Shown here: positions 11,401 to 23,885 of the stretch, one piece after another
How positions within the stretch are numbered: position 1 is the stretch's first letter
Layout: each line of letters opens with the position of its first letter
DNA from: Schistosoma haematobium
Taxonomy: Eukaryota; Platyhelminthes; Trematoda; Strigeidida; Schistosomatidae
DNA: 64,000 nt
Reading direction: 5' to 3'
Assembly: GCF_000699445.3 (NCBI RefSeq)
Contig: NC_067196.1
Coordinates: 74,531,864-74,595,863 of the forward strand
The notes under the pieces: generated by a model
The model's database searches: none
Seen by the model: the letters and a program-made list of their open reading frames with translations, nothing else
What the model was told of the DNA's origin: nothing
Translations under genes and position numbers: made by a program

Positions 11401-12487
11401 TCAGCCAATATGAAACCTAAAAATAGAATATGAGTTCATCCTCTTTGATAAATTTTATTGTTGCTTCTTCATTCAAAATAATTATTCTGAACAGTAAACG
11501 TTTACTTTTATCATTTATACAAAGTAAAAGCCTTATTTATATATCAAATAATAATAATAAATCTTTGATATATTAATGGTTTGTATATTGTTGTTCATTA
11601 TCTATCAATAATCTTGAACTCATCTAAATTAACCTTTTTACTGAATAGATTATACTTTGTTAAAAACGTCTATTGTTTTCTTAAGAATTTTCGTAATTGA
11701 ATTTATTGCTTTTTTCATTTCTTTTAATATCAGTTCACAATAATTTTGAAGTAGAGATAAACAATGTCTAACAATCGAATCTGGTGTAAGCGTTTTCCTG
11801 CATTCAAGAATTGTCAGCTGAATATACGTATATCAAAATGTTGATTTTCATAGTGAAACTAATATCTTCCACTTCAAAAGTCAGTGAGCTATCTACTAAG
11901 TTATTTAGTCTTGAGAGTCATTAAATTGTGCAATGAGAATAAATTATAATTTGGTTTTAATGCATTGATTTCCTTACCGCTTAAAAAGAATTGCGACCAG
12001 TGAGAATATCAAGGTGATCAGCCGAAGATGTATATACCCCAAAGTGAATAATCAATTAGAGTGCTTAGTACCGAAAATGCAAAACTTTACAACTCATTTA
12101 TAATTTACATTCATTATGAAGATTAATGTATCAGAAGAATCGCTATTAAAATCGATCATTTAAACTATCTATTTTAACCTTGATTCACTTATTTTTTTGG
12201 TTTTTTTTGATGAATTTACTGTTTTTACAGTAATAGTTATGATCTACATCAATTTCGTCTACTTTGTATTATAATAGGATAAGGTTATTCAGAGTAACAA
12301 TGAAAGATTCGCATTTACAAATATCTAACATAGAAATCTGAACAATATCAAAATCGACCATCTGAACTACAAATCTCTATCAATCTAAAATTTAAAGTAT
12401 ATACGAATAAAGGATCATGAATTCATTTTTGAATTTCATAAATATTTATCACCAACGTTTATAGCTAACCCGTAAAGGTTATATTAT
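11401..12487. other. non-coding, nothing recognised
   Basis: AT-rich, no supported feature. Confidence 0.4.
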
Positions 12488-12795
12488 ACTGAACAAGAAC
12501 ACGAGTGGAGGCAATCGAATATATTTAAACACAAAATTACAGAGCATCTCACTAAAATCTGAGAACCATACAGTAAATAATTAATTTGCAAAATACCAAT
12601 CAACTGTCTCAAACTTGACTGTTCCTTTGGCAAATCTCAGTCTCAGATTTCAATGTTCGTGTTTTTTTATACCGATTGCTTTCCGTTACCTTTCTTTCCT
12701 TCCTGGTCTTCTACTGAAATACATTATATTCCTGACCATCGTTATATACTACTTGTGTGGATATAAGTACCTCACATCACAACATTATATAGTCT
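12488..12795 (+). repeat. dispersed repeat F, copy 2
   Basis: Begins near GAACAAGAACACGAGTGG and ends with the hairpin at 12747-12770. It is about 80 percent like copy 1 by eye. Confidence 0.7.
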
Positions 12796-13479
12796 CTATT
12801 AATTAACATGTTTTTAGTCCACAGGTTTAAAATACGTTGATCAAGTTTATAATTAGCGGAATTACTTTACCATTATTGTATACAAACTATTGCGGTATCA
12901 ATAAGCACTTATGCTTAAAGATCTAGTTTCTATGTTTTGGATATAATCAATATATCTTTTTATGTGTCATGAATAGTCTTTCATTTTTAAATAATAAATA
13001 TATCGCATATTTATCATAAACCAATCAAAAATCTTTCAAATGATTCATTTGGAACAATTCTAAGTATCATCTGTTGCCTGGAACACAACATTCGAGTGTA
13101 GTTATATGTTCTTTTCTTTCTATTAAAATTAGAATTCAAGAATATATCACACAAACTTCTCAAAAAAATATTTAAAAGTGTTTTTGAATGTTAGTTTCTA
13201 TTAGATAACTCAATTTATTTGGATAGCACCTAAAAAAATTACATAGTTCTCTGTTCCATCGAATAATGAGATACATCAGTTAGTCTTCTGGTTGGATATT
13301 TCTAAAATGGAAGCTGATCTATAAATACAAGATATAATTGATAAGTAAAGTAAAGTAAATTCACTACAAGATATTTTGACAGGTTGTTAATCTTTCCTAG
13401 TTGATTTTTTACATTTTATTAGAATGGGGATCTGTAGAGATTGTAGTATTTTAACAGCTGAATCCACGAGTCAATCTAA
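12796..13479. other. non-coding, nothing recognised
   Basis: AT-rich, no supported feature. Confidence 0.4.
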
Positions 13480-13705
13480 GCATCCAACGGTGTTTATGAT
13501 GGCCCAATGGCTTAGAGGTTAAGCTTTCGCATGCAAAACTGAAGGTCCTTCGTTTGAGTCCTATATGCGAGACTGTTGGTGAGCACTACTGACGAGTTCT
13601 ATACTAGGACGAAACAATCGTCCAGTACTTCCAAGTTCTCAATGGTGGTCTAGCTTCAATTGATTCATGATCTCAACTATTAAAATTAAATTATAGTTTT
13701 TCGAA
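13480..13705 (+). repeat. hammerhead SINE, family A
   Basis: A box TGGCTTAGAGGTTAAGC, eroded B box, hammerhead and TTCAATTGATTCATGATCTC tail region. Confidence 0.82.
13583..13630 (+). ncRNA. hammerhead ribozyme, family A, core intact
   Basis: GCACTA, CTGACGA, stem II closed by GGAC, GAAAC and GTC are present. Stem III is short (AC/GT). Helix I pairs GCACTA imperfectly with CAGTAC. Confidence 0.75.
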
Positions 13706-13989
13706 TAGAGCTTTGTACAAGATTATAAGAAAATATATTAAGTTTATATTTCTGTTTATACAATAAAATAGGCAATCATAATTTATTTTGATAAAAAGAA
13801 ATCATTTCATATCCGTCAGTGATTATTTTAAATATACATAATGATAAGTAGAAAATATTGACCAGACAAGTACCTGTCAATGAATAATTATGAGTTGAAA
13901 ACTAAAAAAAATTTTCTTTCCTGGATAAATAAGAAACAAAAAATGTTTCTTTTTTAATTGTCCATGCGCTCCCTGTCGATCTAATGTTT

Positions 13990-14312
13990 AATAATTTCAT
14001 TGTAATTGTTTATAGATTATGGTGTGGAGTGTGCTACTTATACTCACATAAGTAGTAGATGATGTTAGTCGTGAACAGAATGTCTGGCAGCAGAGAGACA
14101 AGAGGATCGAACAGTAAAGAATGGAAACAGAATGCAATTTGTATGAAAATGCAAAGACAATGAAGTCTGAGTGATTATGAGACAATTGATGGACATTTTG
14201 CAAATTAATTATTTACTATTTGATTGTTAGATTTTATAAACAAGTCCTGTAATTTTGTGTTAAATACATTCGATTATCCCCACTCGTGCCCTGTTCACTA
14301 CAATCAAACCAA
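13990..14312 (-). repeat. dispersed repeat F, copy 3
   Basis: Minus-strand copy beginning GAACAGGGCACGAGTGGGG and ending in the hairpin 14034-14055, whose arms CTACTTAT/ATAAGTAG pair perfectly. Confidence 0.75.
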
Positions 14313-14584
14313 TTATTGGAGTATCATAGCTGAATCTGACATTATATCATAACAGTTACTGTATAAAATAAGTTACAAATATTATTACTAATCTTAAAAA
14401 AATAATGTTTTTCTTAAAACCAAAATATTTAGACACAAACATATATTGTTGTCATTAAAAGGAAGTATACAATCGTTTTGTCAACAGCATATTCTGATGT
14501 TAGTTTTTTTTCGTTTTAGGAATAGATTTATGACATAAAAACTATGTCATGTTTCGGTGGGGACATTTTTTTGGTTGGTACAAA

Positions 14585-14995
14585 ATAACTAACTTTGTTT
14601 CCAAATAAGATGGTGGTTGGGGGTAGTCAACAGGAAACCCTGGACACGAGCTTCGTGCTACATGACACTCGTCAACAAGGTGTACCTGTAATATTGAGGG
14701 AACTGGTTCTCCCTGACAGATTTGATCACGTGTCACCCAGCTTCACGATCAGAGACATTACCACTGAGCTATCCGGGTCACGACCGAACTCTTGTAATCA
14801 CAATTGATTGATCACTGGGTGGCGATCAATGTCAGGTATGTCAAGTCCTTCTTAGTGCAGATCGAATGCTATCGACCAAGTTGCAATGTGGCCACTAGTC
14901 TAGGTGACCCGACATTGCGTACACTATGTTGAGTTAAGATGGTGGTTGGTGACATCGATCACTACCCAGTGATCAATCAATTGTGATAACATTGT
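14585..14995 (-). repeat. hammerhead SINE-like repeat, family C, with repeated end
   Basis: On the minus strand, a 5' module is followed by an A box (GATAGCTCAGTGG), a tRNA-like region, the hammerhead-like motif and a tail containing CAACCACCATCTTA. That tail motif occurs again 329 bp upstream at the start of the 5' module, and the module carries two 39-bp inverted arms (14796-14834, 14949-14988). Confidence 0.75.
14635..14684 (-). ncRNA. hammerhead-like motif, family C, U at position 3
   Basis: Same as the copy at 11306: ACCTTG/CAGGGT helix I, TTGACGA, GTGT/GCAC stem II. Here the second strand reads GAAGC, so A15.1 is G. Confidence 0.55.
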
Positions 14996-17084
14996 TTTTA
15001 TTAATGCGAAATCGGTTCCAAAGCACTGAATACCTTTGATGATTCTGTATTGATGTATATTGTTATTGGAGCTCTACAAGTTATTGAATAGTAAAATAAA
15101 CACATATAAGTTATTTTAATTTTATTTTTCATTATGCTGAAAGGGTTATTTATTTCAAAAAGTTGTTCAGAATAACACAGTTTAGTAGAATCTGTCGAGT
15201 ACTGAATAATTGATCGATGGTTAATTTTGAATTTGACAATTAGCTATTATTAATGACAACAAGAATGATATCTCTACCATTGTGATAACTACATAAAAAT
15301 AAGGCTTTCTCAAGGTACAGAAGTATTGGGAATATATACATTTTGAGCTAACATAAATTTAAAAAAAAAGCCAATACTGAAATTCCTCGAATAACACATA
15401 ATACAAGATACATTGAAGTGATAGAGTTGAACTTTGTAGGACATTTTCTATGTTTGATTTTTATATTCATCAAATGTCCGTTGAGAGCAGTTGATCATCG
15501 ATTTTTTTTTAGCGAAAATACAACTCGACAGCTTGTATGGAATAATCAAAGACTATTTTCGGTTAGTTACGATAGAAGTGAAATATTAGGTGACATTCAA
15601 TTTTCCATATACATTAAAGTGTAAGACAGTTTTTACTGGTCCGACGAAAGAAACCTTAAATTTTTCAGTAGACATTTGAAGTGTGATTTAGATATTTCTT
15701 GTACATATGACGTTATTTAGTAAATGAAAATTAAATCGCGTAATTTCTAGAACACAACAATCAACTAGGAAAGATTTTTCTGAAAAAGATTGTCGATTTT
15801 CTCTTCTATTCGGTTCCTAAATCTAATGTAAAAATTGACCTGTTTATCTCTAAAACGAATCAACTCTCTCCAGTTGGTGTTATTATAGATCAATAAATAT
15901 TTATGTGACTATATATAATTCATTATCAATAAGATGCAACTGTTAAATAAACAAGATATGTCCATATTCTCTTTGGAAAAAAAACACATTTTTCTACATG
16001 TGTACTGGTACATTTATCTGAATTGCAGTTCATTATTGTTTATTGATTAGAGTTGAGTGAGATTACGTCATTTGAGGTATTGGAAACTATAAACATTGAA
16101 AATTGTTTCTTGGAAATCAATTCATTAGTCCAGAATAACTTTGCAAATATTTTTACACGACATCCATCATGTAGCTATATCTACAATTGATCGGGTATTT
16201 GAATATTATACTATGTCACATTTTTTCTTTAGTGACGCTAAAGTAGAAGGATATATACGTATATATTGTATATGTATGTTAAATATCTAGAGTATAGAAT
16301 CTATCTTAGAAAGTGTGGTAAGCCTGTAAGTTCTTTTTAACATATAAGCGTTAGTATTTATGTTTGTCCGGTATTAATATTCAATTAAAGCGACAATCAT
16401 AACTCAAAATCAATACATTGCCTTTTCTTATTGATACTTCACTCATGAAAAACCAATACATTTTAATAGATACAATACTACAACTAAAGTTTTCACATTT
16501 CTCATAATCACAAAACTACTAATTTAGAAAAACGATCATAGTAAAACTTTTTTGGAAGTTAGTTTGTTGAGTAACTTCAACTTCATAATTTGACATAGCA
16601 GTTATTAGATTGTTAAACTTATAGTACAAACGTATATTTGCTTCAAGAAATTTAACTGATAAAATGTGATCTCTTTTGTTCTATTTTTTCGAGTCACGAA
16701 GGTTCTTCATATTTAAAATTAACTTCTAGTAAAAATGATGTATTTTCAGTGAAATGAGTAACTTTCCGAATTAAACAAACAGTTAGGCTGTGAACAGGAA
16801 GTATAAACGTTATAATCACTATTATCTAGATAAAATATTGGAGATGAGAGTCACAATTGTAGTGTTGACATTTTGTCATATACAAATATTAATCATTGAT
16901 AAAATATAATACTCTTACTAATAAATTCACAAGTATTTAAAGCATTATCATCACTGTTATGATGATTATAATGATGGATTTTCTGAAGTTCTAATAAGAA
17001 TTCGTAACCAGTGGACTCTAATCCGTGTTGGGTGTGAAATAGTCATCCACTACAGACAATAGATGAATGGTTGCACAGGAACAT
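14996..17084. other. non-coding, nothing recognised
   Basis: AT-rich. One 67-codon frame at 15418-15624 has a hydrophobic start but no supporting homology. Confidence 0.4.
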
Positions 17085-17310
17085 CGATCAGCTAAAGTTA
17101 AACATTAACACTGTTAGGTACCGGCTCAGTGGTCTAAAGGTTAAGCATTCGCGTGCATGACCGAAAGTCATGGGTTCGAGTCCTATATACGAGATCATCG
17201 ATGCGCATTGCTGATGAGTTTCATACTTGGATGAAACGATCGTCTAGTGCTTTCAGGTTTTCAATGGTGCTCTAGTTTAGATCGACTCATGAATTCAACT
17301 ATTAAAATCA
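17085..17310 (+). repeat. hammerhead SINE, family A
   Basis: A box GGCTCAGTGGTCTAAAGG, B box GGGTTCGAGTCC, hammerhead and CATGAATTCAACTATTAAAA tail. This is one of the best-kept copies. Confidence 0.88.
17204..17250 (+). ncRNA. hammerhead ribozyme, family A, core intact
   Basis: CTGATGA, GAAAC, stem III ACG/CGT and GTC are all present. Helix I pairs GCATTG with TAGTGC (wobbles). Stem II is GTTTC/GGAT-type and weak. Confidence 0.8.
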
Positions 17311-18669
17311 CTACAATGATATATTGTGTAGGAAAATAACATATTCATTTTCTTCTTATGTTACAATTACCAATTCATTAAGTATTTTTATATATACATT
17401 TTTTAATATTCTCACTCTAAACACTTTATCACAAAAGAATTTAACAACAAAGCAAACAATAAACCATTCTAAATCACACGACTGTAATTATTTACTTTTC
17501 TAAAACTATTACTCATGCCAAGTGAATACTAAAAATAATTAATTCTATTTTAATACCTAATTTTTTTCTCACCATCAAGTATTTATCAGTTACAATGTAC
17601 TTTTATATTCTAAAGAAACAAACTGTACTGAATATTGCCTTCAGGTTAGATTTACATGTCTTAGCTTGCTTCTTAGCTTGAATATTTCTCTTAGTTACTT
17701 TAATCTTTTATGAAAACAAAGAGAATATATAACTGAATAACCATTTAAAGTATAGGCATAAATATTAGAAAAAAATCTATTCATTATGATTACTATAATA
17801 TGCGTTAAAATCGGTTAATGAAAAATTGAAACGAACAACATTGTTTTATTTAACCCTAAGGCTATAACTATAAAGATATTCGTTTATTTGACTGATTGTT
17901 AAGCTAATTCACTTTCAATGGTATTGTGATTTTATTAGTATTAAAGTTGTTTTTTTATAACGATAATGTTTTATGTCGAAAATTAGTTTAGTGATACAGT
18001 TGACTTGATAGATTTCAAGCATCACTTCAAATCATATCAAATAAATTGGTAATTAGTTATGTTAGTCAACAAACCATGCTAACATCAATGAAAGTAATAG
18101 TATAAAGAGTTATTCTTGACGTAATTTAGCAATCTATTTCAATGCTAACTTGTTATTAATGGATTTTTATCAAAGGTATTTAAGAATAGTGATCTAGTCA
18201 TAGCAGTTGCATTGACTACTTTAAAGCTTACAATCTAAACATGATGGATCCTGACCTCGATTGTTGATTGGATCATTTGGTCAGAAACAATAGAAATACT
18301 CTTGTAATAAAAACAGAAGAAATGTCTAGGGGAATGTTGTGTTTAAAATATCAGATACGACTAATTAAGGCTAGTAAATGAAGAATTCGGGAAATTCCAA
18401 ACCCACTTCATGCATGAAAATATTTTTTTATAGATTCCGAAAAGTTACTCAATTTAATCAACTTATTTCGCTCACTCTGTCTAATAAGAAGCATGAACAG
18501 GGCTCAGAAGTTTACTTTTTTATATAATGTCACCGCGAATCACGGACTTTAAAAACAGAAGATACGTGCACACTGAATATATTTTCTCACACTTTTCAAA
18601 ATCGATGGCTGAGTGATGAAAACACAAAGCAAATAACATTGAGGTTAAACATGACAATACTTACATACT
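17311..18669. other. non-coding, nothing recognised
   Basis: AT-rich, no supported feature. Confidence 0.4.
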
Positions 18670-19935
18670 CATGTTACACCTCGAGGAGAAATATGGGCTG
18701 CTGACCAAAATAATTAGACCAACCCTGGCCCGGGAAATCCTTTCCAATTGTTTCCAGTTGCCCTTCAATGCAATGTGTTCTTCGACCTTCCTCTTTTCTG
18801 TTTCCCTTCAGGATCCCAAGTTAGCGCTCGCTTCGTGATGCCGTTTGATGTTTTCCTCAATATGTATGCTATCCACTTCTAGAGTCCTTTCCTAATTTCC
18901 TCCTAAGCTGGAAGCTGGTTTGTTCTCTTCTATAGTGGGCTGTTGCTGATGGTATCCGGCCAACAGGCATTGAGTACCTTAGTTAGACAATTGTTTGTAA
19001 ACACTTGTACCTTTTTGATGATGGTTGTTGTAGTTCTCGAAGTTTCAGCTGAGTACAGTAGAACTGTCTTGATGTTCGTATTGAAGATTCTGACTTTGAT
19101 ATTGGTTGAAAGTTGTTTTGAGTTCCATGTGTTCTTCAATTGTAGGAATGCTTCCGTTGCTTTGCCAATCCTTACCTTTACGTCTGCATCTGAACCTCCT
19201 TGTTCATCGATGTTGCTTCTTAGGTACATTAAGGATTCCACCTGTTCCAGAGTTTCTTCATCAAATATGATTGCGTTGGTGTTCTCTGTGTTGTATTTGA
19301 GGATCTTTCTCTTTCCCTTGTGTATGTTGAGGCTTTCTGCTGCTGCCACACTGCTTGTCTTGACCTGCATTTGTTGATGTGTATGAAATAGAGGGGCCAG
19401 GTAATCTGTTAAATCCAAATCGTCTAGTTGCATCCAACCTACCCATTTTATTCCGTGCTCTCCATCAGACGTGGAGGTCTCTACAATATAATCGACCACC
19501 AGGAGGAAGAGAAAGGGCGAGAGTGGACAGCCTTGTCTGACACCGGTTCTCACTTGGAATGCATCTGTCAACTGTCCTCCATGAACGACTTTATGGTGTA
19601 GTTTGTCGTATGAATTTCTTATGATGTTGACAATCTTTTCAGCTACTCACTTTATAGTGTTGAAGAAGTTTCCAGAATGCTCTCCTATCACATATTCTCT
19701 CAGTAGATCCTGTAAGGCTTGGAACCTCTTATTGAGAGCTATCTTGAATTCGTCGAGTTTGTCAGTATGTCAAAAGAAGACTGTATTGAACCTATGTAAT
19801 ACCGTTTCCCCAGATGTCCGGTATTTCTTCACCTTCAGTGTCATTTTGTCCACAGGTGGTGATGTGGAGCTATGTCAGTTCCTCTCCTGGTTCTCACATC
19901 TCATACTGACCTTGTGAATTGTTTACGGACGCAAA
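18670..19935 (-). mobile_element. RTE-type non-LTR reverse transcriptase remnant
   Basis: The minus strand has a 213-codon frame (18930-19571) with the RT block VRTGVRQGCPLSPFLFLLVV, then the palm and thumb region through YLRSNIDEQGG, VRIGKATEAFLQLKNTWNSK and CWPDTISNS. Further C-terminal blocks lie in other frames down to about 18670. The YADD-equivalent reads LTDYLA. Upstream, 19572-19935 encodes pieces from between the endonuclease and RT domains, joined after a deletion. It is dead. Confidence 0.85.
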
Positions 19936-19939
19936 TATG

Positions 19940-20575
19940 ATCTATCTGGTTCTGCATGGTGTGGGTGTCATCATAAGAAAATTAAATGACGCAATGTGCA
20001 AAATTGATGTTCGATGTAAATGTTTGACGCGACATGCAGGCCATATCCGTGACAGACGATCGAATTCGGTTAAAAAGCCCTAGTTCCAATTTACCACTAG
20101 ATCATTTAATTGATGCAGTCAGTCTGGGACGACAAGATCAGCGTAGAATTGCTGACCAGATCTCAAAATACGACACTTTCCTCAACGCTTTCAGTCAGAT
20201 TAAAAGGCAAGACTTGTTTTTGGGGAATAAAAAGTTATATGGTAATCCAATCAGGAGTAACCGAATGAGAAGATCAATAGATGACAGTCAGAAGTGACTT
20301 GAAGGATGTATGCGTTCCATCGGCTAAGAATTTGATTGACTTTTTAAGTAGCAGAGGTATATAATCTGAATATTTGTGCATTTTATTCACCAGCTCAATA
20401 TGCTTTCACGTCCACTCATGTGTTCTCACTCAAGTAGAGTCATTTGGGAGGAGGATTAGCGTATAGCACGTCGTGCATCGGTATCAGATTTCAGACACCG
20501 CCCATCACAACTCTACACTCTGTGCTTGAGAAACATTTTCTTCTGCGTGACCAGAGTACAGCAGTACCTCTCCCG
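19940..20575 (+). mobile_element. Gypsy-type LTR element end: pol C-terminus and LTR
   Basis: The plus strand encodes the end of a Gypsy integrase region (an 87-codon frame at 20034-20297, SVTDDRIRLKSPSSNLPLDH), matching the element at 62210-62580, followed by LTR-like sequence shared with 61320-61575 (ACACCGCCCATCACA). It sits between two halves of an RTE element that read in the opposite direction. Confidence 0.75.
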
Positions 20576-20579
20576 AAGT

Positions 20580-20880
20580 TAGTCTATTCTACTCAGCCTG
20601 AGTCTAGTGGTTTCCACTTCTTATTCCAACAGCTATTTGATTGGCCCTTCCTGTCTCCCACATTGTCCGGACATTCCATGTACTTATATTAATTGCTGCT
20701 CTGGTTGTCAGAAGGAGCATCGGCTTCGCGATTTCTGAAAACTCTCGGCTTTCAACATGGGGCATCATAATTCTTCTAAATGAAGATTCTGCAACTCCAA
20801 AGACAAAGTTTAAATGGTTTAGATTGTTTTTTTTTCTAGTTAGCCACTTTTTTTAGCAAGGTTGCTTTCTACGGGATGAG
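20580..20880 (-). mobile_element. RTE endonuclease N-terminus plus repeat E piece
   Basis: The minus strand encodes INISTWNVRTMWETGRANQI, the start of the apurinic-type endonuclease of RTE elements. 20825-20880 is a short plus-strand piece of repeat E. This is probably the 5' end of the same RTE copy as 18670-19935. Confidence 0.7.
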
Positions 20881-23044
20881 ATTGCTGAAGTTACATTGAA
20901 TAAATTCTCATAAATTATTAAGCATACAGATAAATAGTTAATTCATCTTTAAGCAGCTTATTCATGTTTGCTTTTAAAATACAGTAAAAGTCACTGACCG
21001 TCAAGACGTTTTAATGTAATTTAATTGCACTTCAACAACATATATATTCTTGGTGCCGGTACAAAACAATGACTGTACTTGCCAATACAATAAGATTTTG
21101 AGACATTTAAACTAGATCAATCGTTACCGTTCAGGTTTACTTATTATCCATTACACTATATTTTCCTAGAAGTGACTGAGAATTATCTTTTTTTTTAAAT
21201 ATCCTACAAGAACATGAATATATGGTTGACGAATATTTTAGATTTCAGTCCACTTAAGGTATATTTTCTAAGATGTTCTCTATTATTTGTTTGTCAATCA
21301 TTTGTAACAAAAAATATATGAATACTTCCTTTATTCATGAAGTTATTGAACACATGTTAAATGAAACTGTGCATTCTGTCATTCATAAAGACAGTATAAT
21401 AAAATCACTAAAGAAAATGTAACTTCAAGTCAAAATACAATTACTAGAATGTAGAAAGTTTTTATTCACGTAACACTGTAAAGTGAACCTACTTCTCTGC
21501 TTGATTTTAGTTCACACAAAAAAATTGTATTTTACAGGAAGTATTTTTGTGATTGAAGTTTCAACTATTAATTATGTTAAAATATTGAGGAGATTCGAAT
21601 ACGTTTGCAATTAATATTAAATTAGAACTACTAGGACAAATGGCTTTACTTAATAATTAATTAATTAATAGAAATAAAATTCTGGTCTTTGTGAGAGTTT
21701 CATAGAATTTCAAGTTGAATACAAGCCAAGTCCATCATTGTATTTTCTAGAAAGGGTAATCTAACAATAAATTGGTGAAAATTGATTGTAACAAAATAAT
21801 TAGACGTCGAAAACCAGACTAATAAAGCTGCATTGTTATTGCATAACAAAATAAATTTAAATTATGAATAAATGGAATATCATGAACCCTTGATGAAATA
21901 TTTATTTACATATGTTGATTCAGCTCAATAGGGTGATTTTATATACTGATTTTCACTGATATTCATTTTTGTAAACTAAATTAATAATTGATAATTACTT
22001 AGTGACAGATTTAATCATTTGATTTGTGGTGGTCGGTATAATCCTTAAACTTCTTATACAGTTCTTTCTGATAATCATTACTAGATAACACCCCAACGGT
22101 GAATACGAAGTGTTGATTAAGTTTATTATTGCATCACACACAGATATCCAAATTTACAGGTACGTTAAGCAAGTATGAAAGGAGTAGTACCGAAAAGCAA
22201 ACAGGCAAGTGAGTGACCAAGTAAGCGAACAGGATTAAAATGTACATATATTCACATAATGAAATGAATTAATCGTCGAATCAATTAAGCGACTAATAGT
22301 AAAGCTAGCTGAATGAATATATGCGTAGGCACTGAGCAATGCTCAAGCATACATATTCATACAAGTGCAACAATAATAAAGGTACAATGGTATGGATAAG
22401 TTGTAATTGTACGATTGACTCTGTCCGTTAAATAGGTTAACAAAACGGCTTAACCAAATTAAATATGAACAAACTCAATTGCATTTGATCTACTATAGAT
22501 TGCATAATAAACAAAATAATTACTGAAATGATTTTCTGAGATTTTCCTAATGTAATATATAAACATTAGAATATGATAATTTATGTAATCCAACGAAAAT
22601 AGAGTAAGTTCATAAAACTTTCAACTGAACTGAACATTTATAGTTAATTCCAAACGTGTTCAACATATTCATCACATACAGTATTCATATCAAGATTATC
22701 TTTGATAAATTATTTGTTTATTACGGTAGACAGATTAATTATCTCAGTACAGTTTGATAGTAAACTACTATATGTAGATAAAAATACCGAGATATACGGT
22801 AAACTTTACTTAAAATAGTATTTGACATACAAAATGAAACTAACAACTAACAGAATAGAATAAAAACTTCCATTTCAAAAATATCAAATCTCTCATGATA
22901 TTTCATAGTTAATTTGCATATTTAAAAAGTTTAAAACGATTAGAATTAGCTCTTTTTTTAAAAATAACGGACATTCGGTTATTTTCTTTCAGTGACAAAA
23001 TTCATAAAATAATAAAAACAGAAGATAATTAATGATTACATAAA
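20881..23044. other. non-coding, nothing recognised
   Basis: AT-rich, no supported feature. Confidence 0.4.
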
Positions 23045-23100
23045 TTTAGTAGTTAAATTCATGAGTCAATTAAAAATTGACCACCATGGAAAACCTCGAA

Positions 23101-23147
23101 GCACGGAACGACCGTTTCGTCCTAGTACGGGACTCCTTAGCGGTGCG
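23101..23147 (-). ncRNA. hammerhead ribozyme, family A, G5 lost
   Basis: The minus strand reads CTAAGGA instead of CTGANGA, so invariant G5 is A. GAAAC is intact. Predicted dead. Confidence 0.8.
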
Positions 23148-23506
23148 CATTCACGATCGCCCTAATGGGATTCGAATCCAGGACCTTCTGTCTCGTGCAA
23201 ATGCTTAACCTCTAGACCACTGAGCCAATATCCAACGGTGTTAATGTCTAACTTCAACTAGTACATGAAATTGAGCGACACATCCACCATTGTCTTCAGT
23301 GAGTTACTGCCTCACAACAGACCTAGTTGAACTCAACTGTTCACTGCTTCTCACTGGAACTCTAGGAAATACCTCGTGAAGCCAGTCACTAGTGAGCACA
23401 TGATTATTATTATTATTATCAGAAAGGGGGGGGTTGGATATTTTAGTAATTTAATAGTTGAATTCACGAGTCGATTAAAGCTGGACCACCATGGAAAACC
23501 TGGAAG

Positions 23507-23553
23507 CATTGGACGGCCGTTTCGTGTTTGTATGGGACTCCTCAGCAGTGTGC
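23507..23553 (-). ncRNA. hammerhead ribozyme, family A, core intact, stem II weak
   Basis: CTGAGGA, GAAAC, stem III ACGGCCGT and GTC are kept. The second arm of stem II reads ACAC rather than GGAC, which opens most of stem II. Confidence 0.75.
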
Positions 23554-23714
23554 AACGCGCACTATTAAACTGTACTGAGATAGTTAACCTGTCCATCGTA
23601 ATAAACAAATAATTTATCAGAGATAATCTTGATATGAATACTGTATGTAATGAATATATTGAACACATTTGGAATTTACTATAAATGTTCAGTTCAGTTG
23701 AAATTTTTGTGAAC

Positions 23715-23885
23715 TTACTCTGGGTTCGAATCACACGAGCGGACTTCTGAATGTGCACTACTGAGGAGTATAATACTGGGACGAAACGGCCGTCTGGTGC
23801 TCCCAGGTTCTCCATTGTGATTTAGCTTCAACTGATTCATGAATTCAACTATTAAATTACTAAAATATCCACAAAACCCCCTTTC
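23715..23885 (+). repeat. hammerhead SINE, family A, 3' part
   Basis: B box GGGTTCGAATCAC, hammerhead (23754-23800, core CTGAGGA/GAAAC intact, stem II rearranged) and tail TATCCACAAAACCCCCTTTC. The A box is lost. Confidence 0.82.

Larger units (their letters stand above)
23045..23570 (-). repeat. tandem dimer of hammerhead SINE, family A
   Basis: Reading the minus strand, the 3' part of one unit (hammerhead at 23507-23553, tail ending CTTTCTGATAATAATAAT) runs through a 5' module (GCTCACTAGTGACTGGCTTC) into a complete second unit with A box, B box and hammerhead at 23101-23147. The hammerheads are 405 bp apart in the same orientation. Confidence 0.85.

Noticed and set aside
14700..14800. possible tRNA gene with GATAGCTCAGTGG
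   Set aside because: It is followed at fixed distance by the hammerhead-like motif and belongs to family C; the acceptor stem is not supported.
15418..15624. 67-codon frame with hydrophobic N-terminus and an NTT glycosylation site
   Set aside because: It resembles a small secreted protein, but there is no homology, no supporting exons and no clear splice donor. Such frames are expected by chance in AT-rich DNA.
19603..19917. 104-codon plus-strand frame with hydrophobic stretch
   Set aside because: It is antisense to RTE coding sequence read on the minus strand.
23351..23815. 154-codon minus-strand open frame
   Set aside because: It is composed of family A SINE sequence and TAA repeats; the frame has no protein-like content.
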